Shown: positions 9,532 through 17,912 of the stretch, one piece after another
Layout: each line of letters begins with the position of its first letter
How positions within the stretch are numbered: the first letter of the stretch is position 1
NCBI RefSeq assembly: GCF_047501535.1
Contig: NZ_JAZDRJ010000002.1
Coordinates: 124,001 to 188,000 of the forward strand
Source of the DNA: Yanghanlia sp047501535
Lineage (GTDB): Bacteria > Pseudomonadota > Gammaproteobacteria > Burkholderiales > Burkholderiaceae_B
DNA: 64,000 nucleotides
Direction of reading: 5' to 3'
Program-made: the position numbers and the translations under genes
The notes under the pieces: model-generated
Database searches by the model: none
Seen by the model: the letters and a program-made list of their open reading frames with translations, nothing else
Told to the model about the DNA's origin: nothing

Positions 9532-10563
9532 CTACCTCATAAAATAAAAGTTATAGTTTAAATAAGGCTCTCGTGGTAATGAACTAGACATATACAATGT
9601 CAAACAGAAAATTAATAATGAAAAAGCATAAACACCAACCTTAAGAAACCATTTATTCTTATCAACGCTCTCAATTAGTTCGCTAAAAGCAACAAACCCC
9701 CACGGAAAAAGAAAATAACTTATCCTAGTGACAAAATAACCATAAGGCAAAAACACTGTGTAAATTAAAAAACCAAGAAAAAATAAATTAAAGTACACCC
9801 AAAACCTATCCGTAACTTCGCCCTTTCTTGAAAAAAACAAAAGAGCAAGCACCATAAAACATAGCATTAAATATATTTTACCGCCTGTGTCATTACCCCC
9901 TCTATTTATATAACTTGAATAAAGATCAAAATAATTCAAAACAGCGGCAACCACATCCAGCATAAAAAACGATGCAGCAAACGCTGCCGCGTAAATCACA
10001 AATCTGTATTTTCGGTTAGATAAAACAATAACAAACAAAAATATTATAATAAAAATAACAGCAGACCGATGAAACCCATATGCAATAGCAGCAAAGAAAA
10101 TACTTGATAGATAGCTTTTAGAAACAAGCCTTGCAGTCGCATAGAATAAAATGCTGACCGCAACCATCTGGCGTATGATGTCGAAGGATGTCAAATAAGA
10201 TCCGATGAAGAATACAAACATCACCAGCGTGATTGAATCCAATCTATTCAACCGATTGAACCCAAGCGTCATAAAAGAAACATACAACAGGCTTGTGACA
10301 AAAAAATAAAACTGAGGGGCCTCGTACTTTATCGCCAAATCGGTTAGATGCTTATTGAAAAACTCCAAGTCATTGAACCGAGCTCCTTCCACACTCATCA
10401 TATAATTATAATAGCTAAAATAATCATATCCAGCGTCATACCTTAGCGCTGAAAATAAAAAAGCAAGAAACAACAGAATATACAACAGCCATTTCCTCTC
10501 ATGTATCTCATGAAACACAAGAAGAAAAAGAGACAAGGCGGCAAAAACAGAATAATAGATCAT
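9532..10563 (-). CDS. wzy: EpsG-family O-antigen polymerase (Wzy-like) membrane protein
   Basis: 343 residues, nearly all hydrophobic, with about ten predicted membrane helices. The early FSALRYDAGYDYFSYYNYM motif (R-x-D-x-G-x-D-Y) is the EpsG/Wzy signature, followed by a long periplasmic-type loop and the R-Q-M-V-A-V-S segment in SFDIIRQMVAVSILFYAT that is conserved in this family. Such proteins polymerise O-units on the periplasmic face of the inner membrane. It is the only polymerase candidate seen in the locus. Placement between two glycosyltransferases supports the role. Primary sequence in Wzy proteins is poorly conserved, so the polymerase role is inferred from motif and context. Confidence 0.8.
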   Translation of the reverse strand: MIYYSVFAALSLFLLVFHEIHERKWLLYILLFLAFLFSALRYDAGYDYFSYYNYMMSVEGARFNDLEFFNKHLTDLAIKYEAPQFYFFVTSLLYVSFMTLGFNRLNRLDSITLVMFVFFIGSYLTSFDIIRQMVAVSILFYATARLVSKSYLSSIFFAAIAYGFHRSAVIFIIIFLFVIVLSNRKYRFVIYAAAFAASFFMLDVVAAVLNYFDLYSSYINRGGNDTGGKIYLMLCFMVLALLFFSRKGEVTDRFWVYFNLFFLGFLIYTVFLPYGYFVTRISYFLFPWGFVAFSELIESVDKNKWFLKVGVYAFSLLIFCLTLYMSSSLPREPYLNYNFYFMR

Positions 10564-10609
10564 TTACTTTTTATTTTTTAGAAAAACACACCAAGCCCGC
10601 TGAAAATAT

Positions 10610-11347
10610 TCATATTTTTCGCAACGAGTTTATCGCATAACTACCGAACAACATCAGAGAACGCACCAATCCAAAGTTAAGTTCGTTTCTATATATATTC
10701 CAACTCCATAAAGCTGATCTTATTTTGTTTGATGAAAGACTGTCGTTATGCACACGGTATTTTGCTAGCGGTATCTGTATACCGAATCCAGATTTCGCAA
10801 TCTTTGCAATTTCCAACCACATAAGATAATCTTCATGACCAATTCTTTTTTGAAATACCTTCCCTATAGATTTTGTATCATAAGCCCCCGTTAGGTTTCC
10901 GATATAGTTTCCTTTCAACAGGGCATTAAAAGAGGTTCGCTCAGGAGGAACGATCAATCTCTCTTTTCCGCTCGGCCAGAACTTCAAGTAAGACGAAAAA
11001 AGATAATCATAGCCCTGTGAGAAATATCGTTTCTGCACTTCCAACTTCTCTGGGAACCAGAGATCATCGGCATCCAAGAAGCAAATATATCTTCCTGATG
11101 CAAAAGCGACTCCATCATTACGAGAAGCGGCAACACCTTTATTCACTTTATTATCAATTAACTTTACTCTTGAATCGACAGAAGAAGACCCAGAAACCAC
11201 GACACCGGTATCATCCGTACTTCCATCATTTATAACAATCAATTCAAAATCGCCATACGTTTGGTTTAGTACGCTATTTATAGATTCATGAATAAATTTT
11301 CTTGCGTTATACGCAGGCATAACTATGCTGAACTCGGGGCAGCTCAT
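10610..11347 (-). CDS. Glycosyltransferase family 2
   Basis: 245 residues on the minus strand. FSIVMPAYNARKFIHESINSVL, ELIVINDGSTDDTG and RYICFLDADDLWFPEKLE are unmistakable GT2 motifs; the last includes the DxD (DADD) metal site and the 'D-D-L-W' form common to sugar transferases of O-antigen loci. GHEDYLMWLEIAK gives the E-D acceptor-site motif. It is the first gene of the inverted AT-rich trio and is followed after 46 bases by the polymerase gene. The acceptor sugar is unknown. Confidence 0.88.
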   Translation of the reverse strand: MSCPEFSIVMPAYNARKFIHESINSVLNQTYGDFELIVINDGSTDDTGVVVSGSSSVDSRVKLIDNKVNKGVAASRNDGVAFASGRYICFLDADDLWFPEKLEVQKRYFSQGYDYLFSSYLKFWPSGKERLIVPPERTSFNALLKGNYIGNLTGAYDTKSIGKVFQKRIGHEDYLMWLEIAKIAKSGFGIQIPLAKYRVHNDSLSSNKIRSALWSWNIYRNELNFGLVRSLMLFGSYAINSLRKI

Positions 11348-11684
11348 GGTTTACTTTTTCCTAAAGTACACTCCAACGTTCGAAGCTGAGTGTTTTCGCA
11401 AAAAATTCCGACAGCGGGGTGGCTTAGCGCCGCGATAACGGAAGAGTGTGATGGTAGGAAGAGGCTGGAGGTAAGGATAGATAGGCCACGCTTTATTAGA
11501 GATTTCGGACGACGGCTATACTATCGATTGTTTGCAACACTCCTAGCACAGGTCTTGCGAGATTTTACTACCCTATCCTGCATATCCACATGTATCGTGG
11601 AACAGTAGCATGATCATACAGACATCAGCTTCTCTCTAGCTCCTGCCAAGCCCATACTTATGATGTTGCCCCAAGACTGGGGTT
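11348..11684. other. Intergenic region between divergent polysaccharide genes
   Basis: 337 bases with no convincing gene. It must hold the promoters for the minus-strand glycosyltransferase trio and for the plus-strand initiating transferase. A 72-codon open frame at 11390-11608 has a composition unlike a real protein and no start signal, so it is not called. No clear operator or RNA structure is recognised. Confidence 0.5.
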
Positions 11685-13013
11685 GTGACCTATAGGATTT
11701 TTAGCGTGCCGGACCCGCATTGTTCCAAACCTCCCAGAACCCACAACCCCGAACGCCGACATTCCCGCTGGTACGAAGTTGTACTTTTAAGCGCTCCTTT
11801 CCAGTTGTTAGTAGGTTGGGTTGTGGTACTCGGCCTGCCGGCTGCAATCATCTGGGAATCAGATTTTTTTAGTCGTTTGGACCCTGTACGCGTCAACACG
11901 CTGTGGGTTGTGAGCGTGTCCTTCCTCGTGACTGTGATGCTACTGCGTCGTATGGGTCGTTTCGATCGCAGCAACTCCATGGCACACATTGCTCCCGTCG
12001 TCACCAGCATCTTCCTGGTTGCCTTTGCCTTGCTGTTCTTCACGCGTAGCGGCTATTCGCGTCCAGTCTTACTGGGTTCTTATGCTATGTGCTTACTGTG
12101 GTGCTATGCGGGATACTTTATCGGCCGCCGATACCGGCGGATGAAGCTGGCTGTGCTACCCATGAACCCTCCGTATCCTCTGCAGCCAGCCCCCAACCTT
12201 GAGATCCGCTATTTAACCGAGCCCGACCTGCAGGGTGTGCGCTACGATGCTCTAGTCGCTGACCTTCGCGGCTCAACCATGACGCCCGAGTGGGAACGTT
12301 TTCTGGCACGATGTATTTTGGCGCAAATCCCTGTGTTCCATGTTCGCCAGATTGGGGAGACTCTTACAGGTAGAGTTAGCATTGACCATTTATCGGAGAA
12401 CAACATTGGCACGCTGCTGCCATCTCCCCTTTATACGGTTAGTAAGCGCCTGCTCGACATCGTCGCTGTATTAGTTACGCTGCCTATTAGTTTGCCTCTA
12501 ATGGCTGCCACCGCCCTCGCTGTGCGACTCGATAGCCCCGGCCCAGCTCTATTCGTTCAAAATCGTGTCGGCCTGGGCAACCGAGATTTCCGTATCTACA
12601 AATTCCGCAGCATGCGGGTGGATGCTGAAGCGGAAGGCGCCCGGCTCGCAAGTAACGATGATGATCGCATCACCAGAGTCGGTGCGGTTATCCGCAAGAC
12701 TCGTCTGGATGAACTGCCGCAGCTATGGAACGTGCTGAAAGGCGATATGAGCCTGATTGGCCCTCGCCCTGAACAGCGGGTCTTTGTGGAGCGGTTTGAA
12801 GAAGAAATACCGTTTTATATTTACCGCCACGTCGTGCGCCCCGGCCTGACTGGCTGGGCCCAGGTGATGCAAGGCTATGCGGGCGACGCCGATGCGACGC
12901 GTGTGAAGATCCAGCACGATTTTTACTACATCAAGCACTTCTCGCTGTGGCTGGATATTTTGATTCTCTTCAAGACCGTGCGGGTAGTATTAACTGGATG
13001 GGGCGCACGGTAA
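11685..13013 (+). CDS. Undecaprenyl-phosphate sugar-1-phosphate transferase (WbaP/WcaJ-like initiating transferase)
   Basis: 442 residues from a GTG start; an in-frame stop at 11661 leaves no upstream ATG. Four hydrophobic helices occupy roughly residues 28-130, a soluble segment follows, and the C-terminal third (about 250-442) is the bacterial sugar transferase domain: KRLLDIVAVLVTLPISLPLM (re-entrant helix), DSPGPALFVQNRVG, FRIYKFRSM, RKTRLDELPQLWNVL and SLIGPRPEQR. It loads the first sugar phosphate onto undecaprenyl phosphate, the step that starts O-unit assembly. WcaJ (glucose) or WbaP (galactose) specificity cannot be separated by eye. It stands alone between two divergent or convergent units. 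Confidence 0.92.
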   Translation: MTYRIFSVPDPHCSKPPRTHNPERRHSRWYEVVLLSAPFQLLVGWVVVLGLPAAIIWESDFFSRLDPVRVNTLWVVSVSFLVTVMLLRRMGRFDRSNSMAHIAPVVTSIFLVAFALLFFTRSGYSRPVLLGSYAMCLLWCYAGYFIGRRYRRMKLAVLPMNPPYPLQPAPNLEIRYLTEPDLQGVRYDALVADLRGSTMTPEWERFLARCILAQIPVFHVRQIGETLTGRVSIDHLSENNIGTLLPSPLYTVSKRLLDIVAVLVTLPISLPLMAATALAVRLDSPGPALFVQNRVGLGNRDFRIYKFRSMRVDAEAEGARLASNDDDRITRVGAVIRKTRLDELPQLWNVLKGDMSLIGPRPEQRVFVERFEEEIPFYIYRHVVRPGLTGWAQVMQGYAGDADATRVKIQHDFYYIKHFSLWLDILILFKTVRVVLTGWGAR

Positions 13014-13018
13014 CTATG

Positions 13019-13036
13019 TGCCGCCGTGAGGCGGCA
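13019..13036. terminator. GC-rich hairpin between convergent genes
   Basis: A perfect 7-base stem (TGCCGCC/GGCGGCA) with a GTGA tetraloop lies just after the sugar transferase stop and ahead of the convergent gtr gene. There is no T-run on either side, so it is at best a weak or rho-assisted terminator. Confidence 0.4.
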
Positions 13037-13058
13037 AGCAATGCAAGAAACCTTGCCT

Positions 13059-14645
13059 TTACTGGCCGCAGCCGGGCTCTACAGAATAATTTCGTATGAG
13101 ATACGTTGGCAGGCTGACAGTCGCGTACACATAGCCGTTACCCCCTAGCTGCACCTGTTTTTGAATGCAGGCTTCAAGCCGGGAGCCCCAAGCTGTCGTC
13201 ACTACCAAACGATGAGGTCCAACAGTGGAAGTGGCATCTTGTATGACAAAGGTCGTTTGCCACGGGCTTTCGCTATAGCGCCACATTTTGGGCTGGTTGA
13301 GATCAGGCTCATTCACCAATATCGAATAGTCAAAACCAGCCTCGAGAAGTTCAACCTTGGCCACACCATAGGCGTGGGCCATGTTCTCAAGGTTGTTGTA
13401 CCCATCCATCCGATACATTCTGCTGTTCTTAACCGGCACCTTGCGCATGTGAAATTCAGGCAGTGTCACGGTGTCCTGTCGGTCTGCGGCGGCAACCAAA
13501 GCAAGCCGAAACGTCTCTTGCTTGTGCAGAGAGCTGTAAGCAGGAACCAATAACGACAGGTAAATGGCAGAACATACGAATAAAAATAATGTGCCACGTT
13601 TGAACTTGCGCGCACGCTCACCACTTTCCAACACCATGATGCTGCCAAAAATCAGGGCGAACATCAGAAAGACAAACGGAATTGTTAGAGAGCGCGGAGG
13701 CATCGTCGGAGCCAGGGCCATCACGCATGTCGCAAACAGCGACATGGCAAAAAACACCACAAATAGCGCCTTGGCGGTAGGCAAGCCGCCTTGCAAATAG
13801 GGCTGCTTATTCCGTACGGCAACCACAGTCAAAATGATGGCAACCAAGTACGATACTGACGATTGCTCGAACGGCCTGACTGCCCTGTCCGAAAAATGTA
13901 ACTGCAGTTTCTCAATAAAGGTAAGCGCGACCCAATCCTGAAAATAGGTGTTGCCCAAGCGATTCTGGTTACCTGGCGCCCCAACCAGCACAGCTGCCCC
14001 CACGCCAAAACACAGCAGCAGCGCAAGTAAACGATAATCTATTTTCTTTTCTTGCCAGCTTCGCCAGGCGAAAGCCAGACCAACAAATGCAAGTAGCGTT
14101 GCGCTAGAACTTTCATTCGTACAGCCGGCCAATAACGCCAAGGGATAGGCATAAACAGGCACTTCCTTCGTGTAGATGCACTTCAGCACAAAATAGGCAA
14201 ACCACGAATAAAGAATGGCCGTCCACAAGTAGTTCGCACTACCTACCACCCACAACACCACTTGCCCAAACACAGGCACTGACAAGAAAAACACCGAAAG
14301 CAGCAGCAAGGATGCCCAGCCTTCAAAGTTACGGAAGTCAAGCGACGTGCGAACGAACCGGGTAGAAATCACGATGGCGTGAATCAACAGCAGCAGCCCG
14401 GTTACCTGAATAAGCGCCAGAATGAATTTATTATCCAGAGCCAGCAGTGTAGGGCTGATGTAGTCGGCCACCAGCCTACCACTCCAGTTTTTGTAATGGT
14501 TCAGGTGCACCACCCAGTCGTGGCCCATCGCTTTGTACGCATAATCGTCGGAATGCATGGGCGTGAAGTACACCAGCACACTAATGCAAGCGAGAAAGGC
14601 CAACAACAGCACATGGCTGACAGAAATCGTTCTAGTATTCGACAT
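13059..14645 (-). CDS. Polytopic membrane protein, DUF6056-like; probable O-antigen glycosyl transferase (Gtr-type)
   Basis: 528 residues with about ten membrane helices in the first 370 residues and a periplasmic-looking C-terminal part with few charges in clusters. Near the N-terminus the acidic pair in FTPMHSDDYAYKAMGHDW follows the first helix, as in GT-C type transferases, where such acidic residues in the first periplasmic loop bind the lipid donor. It is the third gene after gtrA and gtrB, the slot that in serotype-converting gtr operons encodes the serotype-specific transferase that moves a sugar from undecaprenyl phosphate to the O-antigen. The function is therefore inferred from topology and context; the sequence itself is not one of the classical phage GtrC types. 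Confidence 0.7.
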   Translation of the reverse strand: MSNTRTISVSHVLLLAFLACISVLVYFTPMHSDDYAYKAMGHDWVVHLNHYKNWSGRLVADYISPTLLALDNKFILALIQVTGLLLLIHAIVISTRFVRTSLDFRNFEGWASLLLLSVFFLSVPVFGQVVLWVVGSANYLWTAILYSWFAYFVLKCIYTKEVPVYAYPLALLAGCTNESSSATLLAFVGLAFAWRSWQEKKIDYRLLALLLCFGVGAAVLVGAPGNQNRLGNTYFQDWVALTFIEKLQLHFSDRAVRPFEQSSVSYLVAIILTVVAVRNKQPYLQGGLPTAKALFVVFFAMSLFATCVMALAPTMPPRSLTIPFVFLMFALIFGSIMVLESGERARKFKRGTLFLFVCSAIYLSLLVPAYSSLHKQETFRLALVAAADRQDTVTLPEFHMRKVPVKNSRMYRMDGYNNLENMAHAYGVAKVELLEAGFDYSILVNEPDLNQPKMWRYSESPWQTTFVIQDATSTVGPHRLVVTTAWGSRLEACIQKQVQLGGNGYVYATVSLPTYLIRNYSVEPGCGQ

Positions 14646-14647
14646 AA

Positions 14648-15619
14648 CTACTTTCTCTCTTGCTGCAGATCTTTTGATGTTTCCTGCGGCGTCGATCGCG
14701 ACGGCAGTATTTCTTCAATGATGTAGCGAGGCCGTTGCTTGCTTTCTATATAAACACGGCCCAAGTATTCGCCCAACACGCCAATACCGATTAACTGCAC
14801 CCCTCCCAGGAACAGCATTACAGCCATGATGGATGCATAGCCGGGCACTTCATTACCAAAAAATATGCGGCTCACCACGATGACAGCCGCGTAAATAAAC
14901 GCGCTGAAAGCCACTATGGCGCCTAGGTAGCTCCAAATACGCAGCGGCGCGGTAGAAAACGATGTAAAGCCGTCAAGCGCCAGGTTCCAAAGCTTCCAGC
15001 CGTTGAACTTGGAACGCCCTGCCGCCCTTTCTTGCCGGGTGTATTCGACCACGTCGGTTTTAAAACCCACCCAGCTGAGCAAGCCTTTCATAAACAGCTG
15101 CCGCTCGGGCAACGAAAGAATCGCCTGCACCACACGCCTGGACATCAGGCGGAAATCCCCCACATTTTCTTCTATCTTGGGGTTGGAAATTTTGTTGTGC
15201 GTCCAGTAGAACATGGCGGCGGTGCGCCGTTTTAATGCGGTATCGCTGGAACGATCTATACGCTTGGCCAGCACCACATCGGCCCCCTGCTGGTGCTTTT
15301 CCAACAAAAGGGGGATAACCTCGATGGGGTCTTGCAGATCGACATCAATGGGGATGATGACATCGCCCGTGGCATGCTCCAGGCCCGCATACAAAGCCGG
15401 TTCCTTGCCAAAATTTCTGGAGAAACTCACTAGCGTGACCAGTGGGTCGCTGACAGCTAACGCCCTAATGATCTCTGGGGTGTTGTCGGCGCTGCCATCA
15501 TTCACAAAAACCAGTTCCACCTCGTAGGGCTGCAATGCTACATTCTGGCGAACAGTGGTGTAAAACAGCGAAATGACGTCTTCTTCATTGAAGACGGGGA
15601 TGACCAGAGATATTCTCAT
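14648..15619 (-). CDS. gtrB: GtrB-like bactoprenol glucosyl transferase
   Basis: The reading frame extends upstream, but the family begins with RISLVIPVFNEED, and an ATG at 15619 sits exactly there, overlapping the gtrA stop (ATGA), so this start is chosen (323 residues). N-terminal GT2 domain with VFVNDGSADNTPEII and IPIDVDLQDPIEVIP (DxD), then two C-terminal membrane helices (about residues 235-290), as in Shigella/phage GtrB and DPM1-type enzymes. It transfers a sugar, usually glucose, from UDP-sugar to undecaprenyl phosphate at the cytoplasmic face. Middle gene of the gtr operon. Confidence 0.93.
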   Translation of the reverse strand: MRISLVIPVFNEEDVISLFYTTVRQNVALQPYEVELVFVNDGSADNTPEIIRALAVSDPLVTLVSFSRNFGKEPALYAGLEHATGDVIIPIDVDLQDPIEVIPLLLEKHQQGADVVLAKRIDRSSDTALKRRTAAMFYWTHNKISNPKIEENVGDFRLMSRRVVQAILSLPERQLFMKGLLSWVGFKTDVVEYTRQERAAGRSKFNGWKLWNLALDGFTSFSTAPLRIWSYLGAIVAFSAFIYAAVIVVSRIFFGNEVPGYASIMAVMLFLGGVQLIGIGVLGEYLGRVYIESKQRPRYIIEEILPSRSTPQETSKDLQQERK

Positions 15620-16062
15620 TCTTCGTCTCGATTCTGGAACACGACGTAATTCGCGTACACAAAGCCTGCCCCCAAGCTGATAGCGGAAAAAGCGATCAAC
15701 GTGAACAAAGGCCACATGTTCAGTTGGTCGGCAATGTAACCTGTGCCGTAGCTCAGCAGCGCCATACCCATCACGTAGAGGGCGTAACGCGCCATACTCG
15801 CGGACTGCCGGAAGGTGTAACGCGCGTTCATGAAAAATGAAAACGTTACAGCAAACGCGAAGGCAAGCAGGTTACTACTAGCCTGACTCAGGCCAACAAC
15901 ATAGCAGGCGATCAGAAACACACCCCAGTGCAAGGCTGTGTTAAGAATGCCTATGGAAAAATACCGTTTGAAGCGACCCGCAAGCGATTGAACCAATGTT
16001 TTAATTCCCGGGCAGCCAACTTGAAATGGCAAACATGTTATCACGCAGGTATGTTGCGCCAT
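15616..16062 (-). CDS. gtrA: GtrA-like flippase
   Basis: Small four-helix membrane protein of the GtrA/DPMS family. RFKRYFSIGILNTALHWGVF and FSFFMNARYTFRQ (N-x-x-x-T-F) are the family's diagnostic motifs. It is thought to flip undecaprenyl-phosphate-glucose to the periplasm for the third gene product. The ATG at 16062 gives 148 residues, about 25 more than usual, and no ribosome-binding site is seen there; a TTG at 15996 preceded by GGGA would give a more typical length. First gene of the minus-strand gtr operon, coupled to gtrB by a four-base overlap. Confidence 0.88.
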   Translation of the reverse strand: MAQHTCVITCLPFQVGCPGIKTLVQSLAGRFKRYFSIGILNTALHWGVFLIACYVVGLSQASSNLLAFAFAVTFSFFMNARYTFRQSASMARYALYVMGMALLSYGTGYIADQLNMWPLFTLIAFSAISLGAGFVYANYVVFQNRDEE

Positions 16063-16177
16063 GAGTACGATATTCGTTTCTTGATACCCGCCTTTGGCGA
16101 CATTTTAACTCTTGTAACATTAAACGACAGTACAATGGTGCGCCGCAGCACACCCCTACCCCTTCTTGGCCGTCCGC

Positions 16178-17425
16178 ATGACATCCACCTCTTCTTTCAA
16201 TAATCAAAACCCCGCGCTTTACACCAGCCTTGCCGTTTTCCTGCTTGGTTCTATTTCCCTTGTCGTCGATTCAGGCTATTCGATAGGCTGCGCTTTACTG
16301 CTGCTGGGCGGGATCTACAGCCTGTTTGTTCGCAGGAAGCTGGAACTCACTCGCGATGATTGGTTGGTGCTGGGTGTGCTGATTATTTTTGGCTTGGTGA
16401 ACATACTGGATGTTGCCGTACACCAGTCGGGTTCGCGTTATCTGGATAAGCCGGTGCGCTTTATTCTGGCGGTTTTCGCTTTCGCCTTGATACGCAAGTA
16501 CCCGCCACGCCTTAGCTGGTTGTGGGCGGGGCTGGCTGCGGGCGGGATACTCACTGCCGGATGGTCTGGCTACCAGAAGTTCTTTTTGGATGTGGATCGC
16601 GCCGGGGGGTTCACCTTTGTGATTCAGTACGGCAATATTTCCATGCTGATTGGCTTGTTCTGTTTGGCTGGTTTGGCGTGGGCTTACGCGCAACCGCAGC
16701 GTGGTAGGTGGGTGCCGTTCATGTTGTTGGGTGCGGTGGGCGGTATTCTGGGCTCGCTGTTATCGGGCAGCCGGGGCGGCTGGGTGGGCCTGCCTTTGGT
16801 GTTGCTCGTGCTCTACCGTGCATATAGCGATTTTGTATCGGCCCGCGTAAAAGCAGCGGGAATCACTCTACTGGTTGCCGCTGCTGCCGTGGTATACAGC
16901 GTGCCACAGTTTGGCGTGCAGGCTCGCGTGAACCTGGCGGTAAGCGATGTACAGCACTATTTGCAAGGCAACAGTGATTCATCCCTCGGCGGCCGCTTCG
17001 AAATGTGGAAAGGCGCCAGCCAGTTGTTCCTGCAAAAGCCGGTATTCGGCTGGGGCGACATTAACTACACGCCCGCCATGCGGGAATTGGTGAGTCAGGG
17101 CAAAGCCCACCCCATCGTTAGTGATTTTGGCCACGCCCACAATGAAATTCTCGACAACGCTGCCAAACGCGGCATGATTGGCGTGCTGGCCCTGCTGGCG
17201 CTTTACTTGGTGCCGCTACGCCTATTCGCCGCAGGTTTAAGGTCGCCGGATATGACGGTGCGCTCGCTGGCCACGGCAGGCACGCTGTTACCTGTGGCGT
17301 ATATCGACTTCGGCTTGTCGCAGACTTTCTTCGCGCACAACAGTGGCGTGATGATTTACGCCTTCTGGCTGGTGGTGCTGTGGGGCTGCTATCGGAACGC
17401 GCAGGAGCCTGGGTTGGGCGATTGA
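16178..17425 (+). CDS. waaL: O-antigen ligase family protein (WaaL-like)
   Basis: 415 residues from the ATG at 16178 (a TTG four codons upstream is also in frame). Ten or more membrane helices and the Wzy_C/WaaL region GSLLSGSRGGWVGLPLVLLVLY, where the arginines of S-G-S-R-G-G bind the lipid pyrophosphate, followed by a long periplasmic loop containing RFEMWKGASQLFLQKPVFGWG and the conserved FGHAHNEILDNAAKRG with the catalytic-type histidine (H-x-E). It joins polymerised O-antigen to lipid A-core in the periplasm. Divergent from the gtr operon. A second Wzy-like function cannot be fully excluded, but the FxHAHNE motif favours ligase-type. Confidence 0.85.
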   Translation: MTSTSSFNNQNPALYTSLAVFLLGSISLVVDSGYSIGCALLLLGGIYSLFVRRKLELTRDDWLVLGVLIIFGLVNILDVAVHQSGSRYLDKPVRFILAVFAFALIRKYPPRLSWLWAGLAAGGILTAGWSGYQKFFLDVDRAGGFTFVIQYGNISMLIGLFCLAGLAWAYAQPQRGRWVPFMLLGAVGGILGSLLSGSRGGWVGLPLVLLVLYRAYSDFVSARVKAAGITLLVAAAAVVYSVPQFGVQARVNLAVSDVQHYLQGNSDSSLGGRFEMWKGASQLFLQKPVFGWGDINYTPAMRELVSQGKAHPIVSDFGHAHNEILDNAAKRGMIGVLALLALYLVPLRLFAAGLRSPDMTVRSLATAGTLLPVAYIDFGLSQTFFAHNSGVMIYAFWLVVLWGCYRNAQEPGLGD

Positions 17426-17832
17426 ACGCCCTACGTGACGCATGACGAAGCACTCGACGCCGCCGGTGCGATCTCCGCCGCGCTGCGGTACGGTGAGGCC
17501 ACCGCGCTGACGCCGCATCCAGCGGACAGCCTGTTCGAGGCACTGTGCCGCTGCCTTTGCGGCTTGGGACAATGCGCAAATACAAGGCGGAGGTCTTTCC
17601 AAAGGATAGACTGGAATTGTGCGTTGAAGAGCGAACATGGAAGCGCCACCACATACGGCAGCACCTCGCTCTCGGCTCATTCGGTGTAAGTGGCGGAACG
17701 CTTTAGCCCTGATGGGCCGTGTGACGAAACATATCGTCATCACGCCCACGACACGGTTGTGCCACGTGACTTGGATGGCTCGCGCCTACACGTGGAGTCG
17801 GGAAACGAGCTTGCACATTAAGAACGCACAGC
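17426..17832. other. Accessory junction: protein-like relics without an intact gene
   Basis: About 490 bases separate the ligase from the ATPase gene. Several short frames look like protein remnants rather than random sequence: 17435-17689 encodes THDEALDAAGAISAALRYGE and more; in the same frame after one stop, 17690-17821 reads VAERFSPDGPCDETYRHHAH onward; and 17572-17706 in another frame reads MRKYKAEVFPKDRLELCVEE onward. None has a recognisable domain or ribosome-binding site. They are best read as decayed ends of genes at an insertion boundary. No tRNA, integrase or direct repeat marking an attachment site was seen. Confidence 0.4.
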
Positions 17833-17862
17833 CTGACACCCTACAAAAAGAAGGTGTAAAAT
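17833..17862 (+). promoter_or_regulatory. Putative sigma-70 promoter of the ATPase-protease operon
   Basis: CTGACA at 17833-17838 and TAAAAT at 17857-17862 are separated by 18 bases, with a TG just before the -10 hexamer. It lies at the edge of a very AT-rich stretch (17870-17912) that leads to the ATG of the AAA+ gene. No clear Shine-Dalgarno sequence precedes that ATG, so initiation may be weak. Confidence 0.4.
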
Positions 17863-17912
17863 ACCTATAGTCCGAAATTTAACTAATATTTTCTTATATT
17901 TATCAATATATT

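Noticed and set aside
11390..11608. 72-codon open frame in the divergent intergenic region
   Set aside because: No ribosome-binding site, no domain, atypical residue mix; treated as non-coding.
17118..17654. 178-codon minus-strand frame across the waaL end and the accessory junction
   Set aside because: Arg/Ser/Pro-rich shadow of waaL in its greater part; no motif.
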